The notes under the pieces were generated by a model, which saw nothing but the letters and a program-made list of their open reading frames with translations, had not been told where the DNA came from and made no database searches. From Physocladia obscura (lineage: Eukaryota; Chytridiomycota; Chytridiomycetes; Chytridiales; Chytriomycetaceae), in assembly GCA_027596945.1 (NCBI GenBank), contig JADGJH010000259.1, positions 1 to 23,198 of the forward strand: DNA of 23,198 bases, written 5' to 3'. Positions 9,113 to 18,548 of this stretch are shown piece after piece (position 1 is the first letter of the stretch; each line of letters begins with the position of its first letter). The translations under genes and the position numbers were made by a program.

Positions 9113-11073
9113 TCAAACTTGAAAATCTTCGAACACAACTGCACCAACTCCTGGTGTAGTCGCAAAAATCCAATCTTTCACGTTCGATAAATCAGACTCT
9201 CTCTTGGAATAGTAGCCGTCAATGACTTTCTGGATAAATGATTCAACGAACTCTTCCGGGACAAGCGAGACTGTACATCCACCCCAACCAGCACCTACAT
9301 AAAAAGAAAAGAAAAAAAAATTTTTTTGCTTTTGTTTTTCTTAAATGCAAATAAACCTGTGAGGCGTGATCCAACTGCACCCGACTCTCTACACAAAGCA
9401 GTCAATTCGTCAAGTTCCTTGCATGAACAGTTGAAATCTGAAGCGCATGAGGCTTGCGATGCATTCATCAGGTCTCCAAGTTCCTTGAAGCAAATAGTAG
9501 GGATTAATACTCACTCAAGATAACGTATTCCTACTCACAGTCAAAACATCGCCACCCTTATAAGTTGGCGCTTGCAGTGCGCAAACTTCAGTAAACTCCA
9601 AAACACGCTTGGCCTCGCCCAAAACATGGCGAACACGTTTCTTTAACGCCAACCCACCGTCCAAATAAACACTCCCGACTCCTTTAGAAAACACTGCATC
9701 GACATCCGCCCAAGCCGCAAAACTTCCTCCAAAGTATTTCTGCAAGCTCACAACAACATCCTCGCGCGTGTACGCGCCGTCTGAAAACACAGATTCGTTC
9801 AAAGTTTCAAGACTTTGGAGGGCAGAGACAAGCGTTACATCAGCCACTCCGAGAGTTGCTTGGTGCGCGATAAACACGTCACACACATCGCGCAGCGTCT
9901 GGAGTCCTTTGAAAGCAACAGGATCGCTTGCATCGTGGCCGAGAACAGCGGCACCGAGGATCGAAGCTGCTACACGGGTTTCTAGGACACGCAAGTTGTA
10001 GTTCCTAGCAGCTGTCACGTGTTTGTCGCTCGTGACAAGACTATTAGCAATAACAAACTTGTATGGTCGCGTGATTGGTGGGATAAGGACGGGAGACGCA
10101 GAAAGTGTAGGGTGGAATTGAATCAGGAGAGCGGAAGATGGGGAAGCCATGATTGAAATTGATTGATCCATTCTGAAAAAAAAATTGATTTTTTGAGTAT
10201 TTAACGAAATCGTTACCAAGAAATGAAGTGATTACCCGCCACATTGAACACCAGCATAACGTTCACCGCGAATGGCGGTTTCAGTCAAGGTTTGTTTAGT
10301 GAGAGTGGCGTTGTTTGACCTAGCGACTGCAACAGCTGTTGCGCAAACAAAAGCAGAGCTACTTGACAAGCCAGCGCCTGCTGGAACGTTTCCAGAGACC
10401 ATGACATTCAAATGTGGGGCGGGGGTTTGCAAACGCAAATCTTCATGCACCCCCTGCGCAAAAAAAAACAAAAAATATGTAAGTCTGATCTTTGACCCTA
10501 ATGCAAAAAAAAAATAAAAAAAATAAAAAAAACCCTTGTATCCGCATTTGAAGTAGTTTGACCACTCATGAACAGAAGAATCGATTGCAATAACATTCTT
10601 GTCGCCGACAGAATGTGTAAAGACAGCATCGGCATACTTGGAGTCGATATTAGTCAGCGTGATTACCGACGGCTCCTCAGCTGATGTGTTTGGTGTCACG
10701 GTGACTGCAATAAGAACATCGCTGTTGTAATAAATACAAGGATATTTGGTGAGTCATCATTTGATTAGATGATGAGTCATTTACCGGTCAACGGCCATTG
10801 GAAGGACCGAAAAACCACAGTAATCAATGTGTTCCCCTGATCGGATGGAAAGATCCGAAAAATGGTGAGCATATGATCTGAAACAGTAAATGGTATACCA
10901 CTGATCTATTTACCAATAATATTTACTCTGCCTGGAGAGCGGGCTACAAAACCGGGATTGACACCAAACCGATCACGAAACGCAGCTGTCAGAGATTCGT
11001 AGCGTTCTGTTGCGGGAGCAAGACTTGCGCCAATGTAAACCTTGTCCAATGCTTTCTCTGTCGGAACGGTCAT
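9113..11073 (-). CDS. GAL1: Galactokinase, fungal GAL1 type
   Basis: This cytosolic GHMP kinase phosphorylates galactose to galactose-1-phosphate with ATP, the first committed step of the Leloir pathway. Seven exons on the minus strand: 11073-10914, 10836-10785, 10721-10534, 10453-10236, 10172-9539, 9483-9357 and 9294-9113. After allowing for one extra base (below) this gives about 519 residues; yeast Gal1 has 528. Visible motifs are the galactokinase signature [16 protein letters not shown] (residues about 44-59), the ATP-binding GHMP motif [15 protein letters not shown] (about 154-168), the catalytic Asp in GGMDQ (about 208) and the C-terminal [32 protein letters not shown] is typical of the fungal GAL1/GAL3 group. 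A sensor-only Gal3-like role seems unlikely because the GLSSS motif is intact. The intron between exons 3 and 4 does not keep the frame with GT-AG ends (see findings). No GAL4-type site was seen upstream. Confidence 0.93.
10454..10533 (-). other. Galactokinase intron 3 with a one-base frame conflict
   Basis: This intron is almost entirely T runs on the minus strand. The donor after TACAAGG and the acceptor TTGCGCAG leave the downstream exon out of frame by one base. A 36-nt alternative (10498-10533, ending GCATTAG) restores the frame but would add about 14 mostly hydrophobic residues. The whole intron also happens to be open in frame. A homopolymer length error is the simplest explanation. 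Confidence 0.7.
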
Positions 11074-11447
11074 GTGTTTTTTGGAAAATTCTGAGTATTT
11101 TTCAAATTTTTTTTTTTGTTGATTTTGCCCTCATTTGTCAGATGGAAATATAAGACTGTTCTCCATCATAATTAGCTGGCATAGCTCAAGAATTTACGGA
11201 TCGGCAGCATCGGTTGCTTGTTAAATCCGTGAAATGAGTGTCAATGCAATGCGAGCATTTTTTGGTTTTAATTTGAAACGCGTTCTTGTCTTTCAGGATA
11301 TCACATTTATTGGCCACACTGTGGTAGTTCCGGATATTCCAAAAGAACAATAGGTATGAAAAAATCAGATAATCCCTTCCCAAACAGACTATATACGTGG
11401 GCGTATTCCTTGATTCCACTTTCATTTTTCTTTCCGAAATCAAGCGC

Positions 11448-11501
11448 AATGAAGAAAAAGCGAGATGATGAAGAAGTCGAAGCTGTTGACTCTGCGGTAA
11501 A
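11448..11501 (+). CDS. Possible first exon of a plus-strand gene, divergent from galactokinase
   Basis: From ATG at about 11450, a charged peptide MKKKRDDEEVEAVDSA ends at a GTAAAT donor near 11498, and T-rich sequence with several AG acceptors follows. Downstream pieces include DDLISELTLL and NGNIQDDEVTEMRET, but I could not join them into one clean frame: a TAG intervenes. It may be a small acidic/basic protein gene facing away from galactokinase, or a decayed gene. Confidence 0.25.
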
Positions 11502-11639
11502 TAATTCAAATTTTTTACTTCTCAGTTTTTCAATAGTTCCAACAGGACGATTTAATTTCAGAATTAACCCTTCTTCGTTAGAACGGAAATATTCAGGATG
11601 ATGAAGTTACTGAAATGCGTGAAACGGTTGGTAGTTTAA

Positions 11640-12435
11640 TTTTAAAAATTGGAGATTTTGTGTGATTGATGGAGATGTGAAAGTTCGATTAGCATCTACT
11701 CAGTTTGTGCAGCAGCAGAGCTGTATAAAGGAGTAAAAATCAAGTTGTTATTATCCGATCTTTGATTCCTTAAAGTTCGAGTCACTACTGTACTCTGATA
11801 CAGAAAAATTTCATTTCGAAATTTTCGAATCGAAAACAAACTGCCTCTGACAATGAAAAGTCAAAATTTTTGCTCTTGTATCCCAGAACTTTTTGTACGT
11901 TCTGAACGTACATTTTGGAAATCAAAACAGAAAAAAAAATTCAGTAGTACATTGAATGTACAGACGCAAAAACCAGTACAGCACCCCAGTGCAAATTTTT
12001 CACTACCCTGTACAGCTCCTTAATGTGTCATGCTACAATTCTAACCAAATACACTGCCTTTGTTCTTTGTGCCACCCTTCTCATTGTGGCGTTACTCTGA
12101 TCTAATGTTTCAATTTTCATAACTGAAGAAGCATATAAAATTTCACTTCCAAACTTTATAATTAAGCTTTAACTGAGGAAAAGAGTCACACTCAGATTTG
12201 GATTTTTTTCTAGCTCATGTCTGAAATAAAAACTCCATACATTCATTGTATGTTCATTTTCATTTTCTGGGGATAGATAGACATTTTTTCTCTTTCCTTT
12301 TTTCTTTTTTTTCTTTTTCTCAACAACATATACTGGTGTCAGAGTTAGTGTAGATGCAGGTGCTTTTGTGCACACACTTGGTGGACTTTATGGCTGTATT
12401 TTATAATTTTCAGAACAGCAGTATTAAATTTACCT
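11640..12435. other. AT-rich intergenic sequence with one Lys/Thr-rich minus frame
   Basis: No gene is supported. A minus-strand frame at 12169-12375 reads through a Thr/Pro segment, a poly-Lys run made by an A-rich tract, and a polar tail. It could be the second exon for the exon-like piece at 12437-12600, but the phases do not match. Confidence 0.35.
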
Positions 12436-12436
12436 T

Positions 12437-12600
12437 TTTCTCTGCTCCAGCTTCTATCCATTTACCACCATGGCTATTCTTCAGATGCTCAGGACTTTTT
12501 TGAGTCAACACATGGGTTGTGTCAATGAATTCAGCATCAGTTTTGGCAATTGATGTGTCACGCAGGTTTTTGGTCAAGGTTGTTGATGTGTATGGACAGG
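12437..12600 (-). pseudogene. Exon-like fragment, probably of a decayed mobile or host gene
   Basis: The minus-strand frame starts near LCSSCPYTSTTLTKNLRDTS (a C-x2-C at its start), continues with AEFIDTTHVLTQKSPEHLKN and ends at a GTAAAT donor just below 12437. Composition is protein-like and the donor is at the right edge, but no acceptor in phase was found upstream and the next candidate exon is out of phase. I do not recognise the family. Confidence 0.25.
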
Positions 12601-12609
12601 AAGAGCATA

Positions 12610-13720
12610 AGTATTATTCATTCTAGTTCTTTTTTATTATTATTGTTGTTCTCACCTTGTGTTTTTAAGCTGATGGTGGGTGTCATGTTGAAATCTGCAT
12701 TATTTTGGAGTACATGAGATAAAACCCAAAATAAACTCTAATATCATTTTATTCCTATACACATAAAGAAATGATAAGTTTATTCTCCAGATATAATAAC
12801 ATAACATTCACATGTTTGTTTATCATTGACAAATAAACACAAACTACTAATAAAGTTATAAAGTCATTATCTAAATTACTTCATTCACAAAGAATGAAGA
12901 AATGACAATAATGTTTTGCTTTCTTGTATGACCTAAACATGCAAACACAATAAATCACATTTACAAAGCTACTTAGACCATAACTCCATCAATGGGGAAC
13001 AGATCAAAGGAGTACAATAGTATTATTTAATGCTTTATGCACAATAGTGAATAATATTGTAATTGGATCTGTAATATTATGCCTGTATTGTAATCAAAAG
13101 AAAGAAAAACATAATTTGTTACTTGTTACAAAACACAGTGCATTTGATTGTCCTGATGCAACAAATTAACTTTTAGAATAATTATTGTTACAATCAGTTA
13201 ACAATAAAAGTAATCGCTACATTTATTGGAAGTTTCTCTTGACTAGATGCATTATATGCAAGAGCATGGCTTGAGTAGTAGATCAGAAGGCTTTTGGTAT
13301 TTGTATACCATTAAGCCAATAGGTAGACCTGAACAGTTTAGAAATTAGAACCTGTTTGTTTTGAGATTATGGTTAATCCTCAAAACATTTATGGCAACTG
13401 TCAATTGTCTTTGTATAATCAGAATTTGATGTTTGTTGCTCAGCATAACCATTGCTTTGAGGGATCAAAAATAGTATACAATGATATGGTCCTGAGAAAA
13501 ACAAGAAGGTTTGTTTATTTTCCCTTTGATTTCTAATAAAAATGGTAATAAAAATCCTCTTTAAACTATCAAATTGATTTGTGTAGATTTTCTAGAATAA
13601 CCAAAAAGTTTATTTGCTATTTTTCTCTTTGATATCCAATAAATATCCTAACAAATTACACTTTAGGGAGTTATTGAATAAAGCAAGAGTGAAAAGGCAT
13701 TTATCAAGTAGTTGGTGGTG
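12610..13720. other. AT-rich sequence with no visible gene
   Basis: Very AT-rich, with short frames only. I see no motif, tRNA or repeat that stands out. Probably old transposon debris or neutral spacer. Confidence 0.5.
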
Positions 13721-13722
13721 AT

Positions 13723-13908
13723 TTGATCAAAAGAACTCCAGCAAAAGAAGAAAGAGCAGCAAAACTGAAAATTCCTAGTGAGGTACATTACTTTCTTCAT
13801 AAATTAATTCAGCATAGCAACATCCATAACTACAAAAGAATTGTGGCATTTTACTTTGACAACAAGTACCTTGAAGATGCCCCAATTTGTGAAAAAATCA
13901 AAGTCTAG
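13723..13908 (+). CDS. Small hypothetical ORF beside a transposase pseudogene
   Basis: A 61-codon plus-strand frame (opening on a non-ATG start) encodes a basic, aromatic peptide that includes EERAAKLKIPSEVHYFLHKL and ends near YLEDAPICEKIKV. The codons for EDAPI lie in a 16-bp word that recurs inverted at 14851-14866, so this is probably part of transposon-derived DNA rather than a host gene. Confidence 0.25.
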   Translation: MIKRTPAKEERAAKLKIPSEVHYFLHKLIQHSNIHNYKRIVAFYFDNKYLEDAPICEKIKV

Positions 13909-14866
13909 CTTTTTTATTTCAATTCAATTCAAATCCAAATCAAAAAGAGGCTCACGGCTTAATTTGATTTGAGTAATATTGGCACAGGCAAAAAATACAG
14001 TTTGATGCTTGCTTTGAGATTCACAAAAGGTACAAAGTATATGAAAATCCTTCAGGCGTTTATTAACAGTTTCATGACAGGAGCCCATGATCTTCAATTC
14101 ACAATTGTGTTGACCAATTAAATTGTTCCTTCTGTTGTTTTTAATGAGGGTAACAAAGTTGCCAAGCCCAGAATGTTCACAATATCCTTTGTTTGCAGCA
14201 ATAGTTTCCCTGTGTTCAAGAACTGGTACTAAAAATTTGCATGCCATCACAAGATCAAAATTGGAACCACAAGGTCTTGATGGAGAAACAAAAACAATTT
14301 TTGATGTTCCAAATGCAGTTGCCACTTGGTATTAAAGGCCAGCATGTTTGAATTTGTGACTAAAATCAGATCTATCAATTGGATATTGTTCTGGAATCCA
14401 GCAATCTACACTGCCAACATAACAAGATGGATTCATTGATTCCCAGTTTTCTTTCCGTGTTCAAAATCAATCTATTTTGGATTACTGAAAAAAAAAAATT
14501 TGATTTAAAAAACTATTTGCAATAAGACCTGCATCCTTGAAGTTGCAAAATTGAAAACAAATTGCTAGTTTGAATGCCACATTCCTCTTGGTATTTAAAT
14601 TATTCCTGGTGCAATGACATATAGAAATGGAATTTGACAGTTGGTTTTGCAAGGAGGCAAATGGATTATTGAAAAGAAATGGCAGAATATAAGTACCATA
14701 GTGATGGTAAGGAGAATGAGGAATCAAGTCAAGGAAACAATTTTTATTCTTTGAATGCTGGTTGTATTTTTGTTTTTCAAGAATATTCTGTTGTTGAAGG
14801 TACTATTTCAGATTATTGAATAAAAAAAATTTTTTTAATTTCTTTTTGTGAAATTGGGGCATCTTC
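13873..14866. repeat. 16-bp inverted repeat flanking the transposase pseudogene
   Basis: GAAGATGCCCCAATTT is at 13873-13888 on the plus strand and, inverted, at 14851-14866. It encloses the DDE pseudogene. In both orientations the same frame gives E-D-A-P-I, so it may be a duplicated bit of coding sequence rather than a terminal inverted repeat. Confidence 0.75.
13924..14460 (-). pseudogene. DDE transposase pseudogene (DDE_Tnp_4-like, PIF/Harbinger-IS5 clan)
   Basis: The minus-strand frame reads PSCYVGSVDCWIPEQYPIDR with the first catalytic Asp (codon 14404-14406). It then passes SHKFKHAGL, an in-frame TAA at 14332-14334, the block TSKIVFVSPSRPCGSNFDLV with the second Asp, AANKGY where relatives have an Asp before the Gly, and GSCHETVNKRLKDFHILCTF with the Glu of the triad. 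It ends at TAA 13924-13926. Order, spacing and the HETVNxRLK block match DDE superfamily endonucleases of eukaryotic DNA transposons. The N-terminal DNA-binding part is absent or unrecognisable and the frame is broken by the stop, so the copy is dead. A 16-bp inverted word lies on either side of it. Confidence 0.75.
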
Positions 14867-15900
14867 CTTGGGCTATTTCTCTGGTTTTCATTGTATTCTG
14901 ACTATGGACTTAAGCTTACAGAACAGGATGGAGTTTTGATGTTTTTGTTTTGAAATGAAAACATCAAAATTTCCACTTGCTCTCTTAGCTTAAGTAAAAC
15001 CCAATCTGCACTGATTGTCTGTTTCCATCCCATTTTCAATCTTTATCACAGTTTTTCCCTCCATGTATACATCCTGATATGCTGCCATGTGGTCCAAAAG
15101 TGGATTCTCCATTGGGAGACCCAAAATGAGCTATTGTATTCTCAAGTTGATTTGAGATGAGAGCCTCAGTTTATTCAATTTAAGTTGGGTGTGGGGGAAA
15201 GTGAGCAGGGAGAGTGTTTGGTATTTCAGGTATTAGGAATAATTTTGATTAATTTTCATTCAAAGAAAAAGTTGCATCTTCAGACAAACAACAACCCATA
15301 GCTGTGTTGGCTCAGAAACACACTTTATGTTAAAGTGTAAAAGATTCAAGCTGTATTGAAAGATGAATTTACTCTTTATTGAAAGAAATTGCTCAATTCA
15401 CTTAAAAAGTAAAGAACAAAACAGTGGACTTGCATCATTAAGCAGTAGCTTTTGTATTAATACAAGGAAGTTTTGTATGGGGAGGAAAATGCAAGATTAA
15501 TTTAAAGACTGTTTTTGGAATTTTTGTGATTGAGGATTTTGAACAATGAAAATCTAGAATAAAGAAAAAAGAATTCTTGCTAAAATCCCTTACCATACAC
15601 AATCATAAACAGAGATTGCAACGCTTTAGCATCACTTTCTTGACAGCTATCTTCAGTTGTTGGGAATGTGAGTTAATAAAGAATGTTGCGATAGTTTATT
15701 TGAGCTTGAGCAACAATGTACAGTTGTTTCCCATATAGCATGTGACGCCTTACCATTCCAACTCACTTTTATAATTAAGAAGCATAAGATCTGTAAGGAT
15801 CTTAACTCTGTCAACTACACAAGCTGTGCTACTATATATGGTTGACAAATTAGGCTTCTTTGAAGGAGGGGCTCATTCAAAACTTGGTGTATCATGTATA
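14482..15900. other. Transposon-derived spacer with short broken frames
   Basis: The segment next to the DDE pseudogene (14482-14727, minus) has an open frame without motifs. At 14996-15122 (minus) a 40-codon ORF begins MENPLLDHMAAYQDVYMEGK. An imperfect inverted repeat lies at 14908-14995. Nothing else is recognisable. These look like remains of one or more mobile elements. Confidence 0.4.
14908..14995. repeat. Imperfect inverted repeat, about 38-bp arms, 12-nt loop
   Basis: The left arm starts ACTTAAGCT (14908-14916) and ends TTTTGATGTTTT (14934-14945). The right arm starts AAAACATCAAAA (14958-14969) and ends AGCTTAAGT (14987-14995). The outer 9 bp and inner 12 bp pair perfectly; about half of the 17 bp between them pair. 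It would fold as a hairpin and could be a foldback/MITE remnant. Confidence 0.7.
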
Positions 15901-15991
15901 CTTAAATGCTCTTATATGCTGTTCAAACATAAGATGGCAACTCTTAGAGTTATCATGGAGAAAAGAAAGTCTGAGAACAGTAAATTTATGG

Positions 15992-16070
15992 AAAAATAAC
16001 GACCAGCATGGGAATTGAACCTAGTTCCTTCAACCAGATGGTACCTTAACCACTGAGCTACTGATTCTGA
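15992..16070 (-). repeat. tRNA-like pol III element (tRNA pseudogene or SINE head)
   Basis: On the minus strand TAGCTCAGTGG (16060-16050) is a perfect A-box and GGTTCAATTCC (16021-16011) a perfect B-box, 28 nt apart, which is close to tRNA spacing. A T5 run (15996-15992) just after the 3' end could terminate pol III. The acceptor stem pairs in only five of seven positions and the D, anticodon and T stems do not form properly, so it is not a working tRNA gene. Confidence 0.65.
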
Positions 16071-16132
16071 CATGACTTGTCATGGAAACCAACTAATTTT
16101 CCATGACTTGTCATGGAAACAAACTAATTTTC
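16071..16132 (+). repeat. Two tandem copies of a 31-bp unit containing a palindrome
   Basis: The unit starts CATGACTTGTCATGGAAAC and ends AACTAATTTTC; copies lie at 16071-16101 and 16102-16132 with one difference. At the junction CCATGAC-TT-GTCATGG forms a 7-bp palindrome. The first copy abuts the 5' end of the tRNA-like element. Confidence 0.85.
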
Positions 16133-17200
16133 CATAACTTCAATTCAAATTTATTACTATTATATTCTATTTTATTATCCTATTATCTTTTATTTTCCTT
16201 TATTATTTCTTTATTTGTCACCCACAAGTTCTTTCCATGTCACAATTTTCTTTATGAAATTTTTACTTGCGCCACCCAAAAATTCTATTTCACTTTGTTT
16301 TAGAAAGGATTCTGAAACTCTATAAATTCAGTGTTATTGAAATTAAAAATCAGAGAATTTTTTAATACAAACTTCAACTTTGCTTTGCTTTAAAACAAAA
16401 AGGAGGACTTTGCAATCTAAGACACAGCTCAAAAAAAATACTTTGCTTTGCTTGTTGAAGCCCACAATAAATACTATAAATATAAATTTACATTTATACT
16501 TTGCTATTTACAATATTTATTTTGCTCCAATGTCAACTAATTGACCATGACCACTATCACAATAAACAATTTCACTTTCACTTTCACAGAGCACCAATGA
16601 TGCAATATAACAAATTTTCATTTGTTTCAATACTTTAACTTTATTTATAAGAAAGATACAATTCAAATCACATATATACATATGTAGTGTTGATAGGTCA
16701 TTGTAAAAGACACTTTACAATGCATGGATTGTGCTTTTGGATGAATGGAACAATGGCAGGAGGTGTCTAAATAAGTTATCACAATGTAATAGTAAATATC
16801 TTTATTCATATAAAAAGCTTTTCAATTCAGTTCATTGAAGTTTGTGTTGTTGGTTGTAAGAATTCCCATGATAAAATTTCAATTACAATTTTGTCCAATT
16901 GGCAGTCAGAATTGATGAATGCCATTGAAAAGGGACCAATGAAAGATAAAACCCACAGCAGACTTACAAAAATATACAAAAACTGATATCATGTAGTCTG
17001 ACAACTCTTTCTTAAAGGCTCCCAACTCTATTCAATGGAAATTATTTGTGAAAGTGACGATTGCAAGGAGTGATGGTTCTTCGTACAAAAAAAAAGCCAA
17101 TAAACAAAAGCAATCAGTTTATTTCTTAATAAAATAGAAAAGTTTTGGAAAATGAAATGTCTTCGTGAAATTTCCCTGTAATGCAAGAGTAATTTTATAT
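16133..17200. other. AT-rich sequence without a gene
   Basis: A T-rich plus-strand frame at 16103-16303 is made by low-complexity sequence and is not called. CTTTGCTTTGCTT occurs near 16379 and again near 16441. Nothing coding or structural is convincing. Confidence 0.45.
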
Positions 17201-17203
17201 CCT

Positions 17204-17477
17204 TTATTCATATATGTGGTGGTGAAGCATCTGCCAGTTGTCAACTGAAACATCATCCAGAAACACAAGATTGCTTGGGGACCAATCAACTTTGTTCAGC
17301 TCATTGGTGAATTGTATGCCATCTGCGTTTTGATTTGCATTTGAAGTATTCAGTGAAATACTTGATAAGCCAGTCTTTTTGAATGGTTAAAGACTTCTTG
17401 TTGATGATGGCAGCTTTCTGTTCCAGAAATCCAGTGTATACAAACTTCTTGATCCATTTACTGATTGTTGGGTTAGG
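17204..17477 (-). pseudogene. Tc1/mariner-like transposase remnant (DDE_3-like)
   Basis: The minus-strand frame from 17477 reads PNPTISKWIKKFVYTGFLEQ, a helix-turn-helix-like segment, and runs to a stop near 17320. Overlapping it in the next frame from about 17342 is NELNKVDWSPSNLVFLDDVS with VDNW, ending at TAA 17204-17206. LVFLDDVSVDN corresponds to the block with the first catalytic Asp in fungal Tc1/mariner-like transposases. The one-base frame change and the loss of the remaining catalytic region show a dead fragment. Its upstream edge touches the hairpin at 17479. Confidence 0.6.
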
Positions 17478-17478
17478 A

Positions 17479-17525
17479 ATTATACTGCATAATCCTTTTT
17501 CACTATAAAAATTATGCAGTATAAT
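17479..17525. repeat. Perfect 15-bp hairpin
   Basis: ATTATACTGCATAAT (17479-17493) pairs with ATTATGCAGTATAAT (17511-17525) across a 17-nt loop. A near copy of the left arm plus CACTATA recurs at 18057-18078. Confidence 0.9.
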
Positions 17526-17539
17526 ACTGTTAGCATAAC

Positions 17540-18030
17540 TTTTTTTTTAATAAAATTTTTCAAACACATAAAAATAAATTTTTATTCAATTTAATCATCT
17601 ACCTCATCATTTCCTTCATTTCCATCACTTTCGGGAATATATTCCAGAAAACTTGAGACTCAATTTATTTCTCAAGGCTGACACTTTGAAGAATATCAAG
17701 TGAATAATGCAATATTTATATTAAATACTTATTCAAATAAATTATCAAATAACCGGATGAGTGTAAACTCTTCAGTGCCTGTTGCGAAAGTGAACCGGAA
17801 GTATTTCTGGAAAAAAATTCGAAAACTACACCAAATGAACAGAATCAAGTCTGATTCCTTGGATTATGTATTAAAAGAGCCGGTTTAATGTAAAAACAAA
17901 GTTTTTATTAGATGCCTTTATTATTGTGGTGGTGCCATAGTTCAGGAGACATTTTGCCGTTGGTTGTTTTCTCCCGAAATTGGTTCAAAAAAAAAACAAA
18001 AACAAAAAACAAAAGTGGAACAGAATTCTA
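17540..18030. other. AT-rich sequence with one small plus-strand frame
   Basis: A frame at 17700-17888 encodes a basic peptide containing NRKYFWKKIRKLHQMNRIKS. It lies between two copies of the ATTATACTGYATAAT motif, so it may belong to a small mobile element. No family is recognised. Confidence 0.25.
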
Positions 18031-18035
18031 ATAGT

Positions 18036-18095
18036 ATAATGTATTTTATTATACAAATTATACTGTATAATCACTATACCCTATAGGTATAATGC
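18036..18095. repeat. AT-rich inverted-repeat cluster sharing the 17479 motif
   Basis: ATTATACTGTATAAT at 18057-18071 differs by one base from 17479-17493 and is followed by CACTATA, as is the first copy after a short insertion. Several GTATAAT/ATTATAC words surround it. Confidence 0.7.
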
Positions 18096-18540
18096 GTACT
18101 CTAACTGATTGTCAACTGTGCCTGGTGGTATATAACCACATCTAATTATACATGCATTGAACAATCTTGTCCATCTTATTGCCCACTGACACAGGATTGG
18201 TCACATTCAATTTAAGTGGTCGTTTTTGCCCTCTGTCAAGGTTACTATTGCAATTGTTCAAGATTTTTGTGCAATATGATGTGTACAACAGTTCGCTCAA
18301 AATTGTATATATTTTTCCTTTTTTTAATGCATTTTAATTTTTTAGGTTTTATTTCAAACCATTTGATTATCCCCTGTTTTCTTTTTGCCTTATTTTATTA
18401 ATTTTAATTCAAACACCAAAAATATGTTGAAGATGTTCAGCTTGGAAACTCACAAAAAACTTTATTGCCAATTTCTGTCAGATGTTGAACACATTTAGAC
18501 AGCATAAAGTTGAACGAAAATAAAGCTCAGGAAAAAATTA
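18096..18540. other. AT-rich spacer, nothing recognised
   Basis: Only short T-rich frames are present. No motif, RNA or repeat could be supported. Confidence 0.45.
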
Positions 18541-18548
18541 TCACAGTC

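Noticed and set aside
10232..10699. Single open frame through galactokinase intron 3
   Set aside because: It translates T runs into a Phe-rich insert in the middle of a conserved domain; intron retention or a one-base error explains it better.
11074..11447. GAL4-type upstream activating sites before galactokinase
   Set aside because: No CGG-N11-CCG spacing was found in the divergent upstream region.
16001..16075. Functional tRNA gene
   Set aside because: The A and B boxes are perfect, but D, anticodon and T stems do not pair and no anticodon can be assigned.
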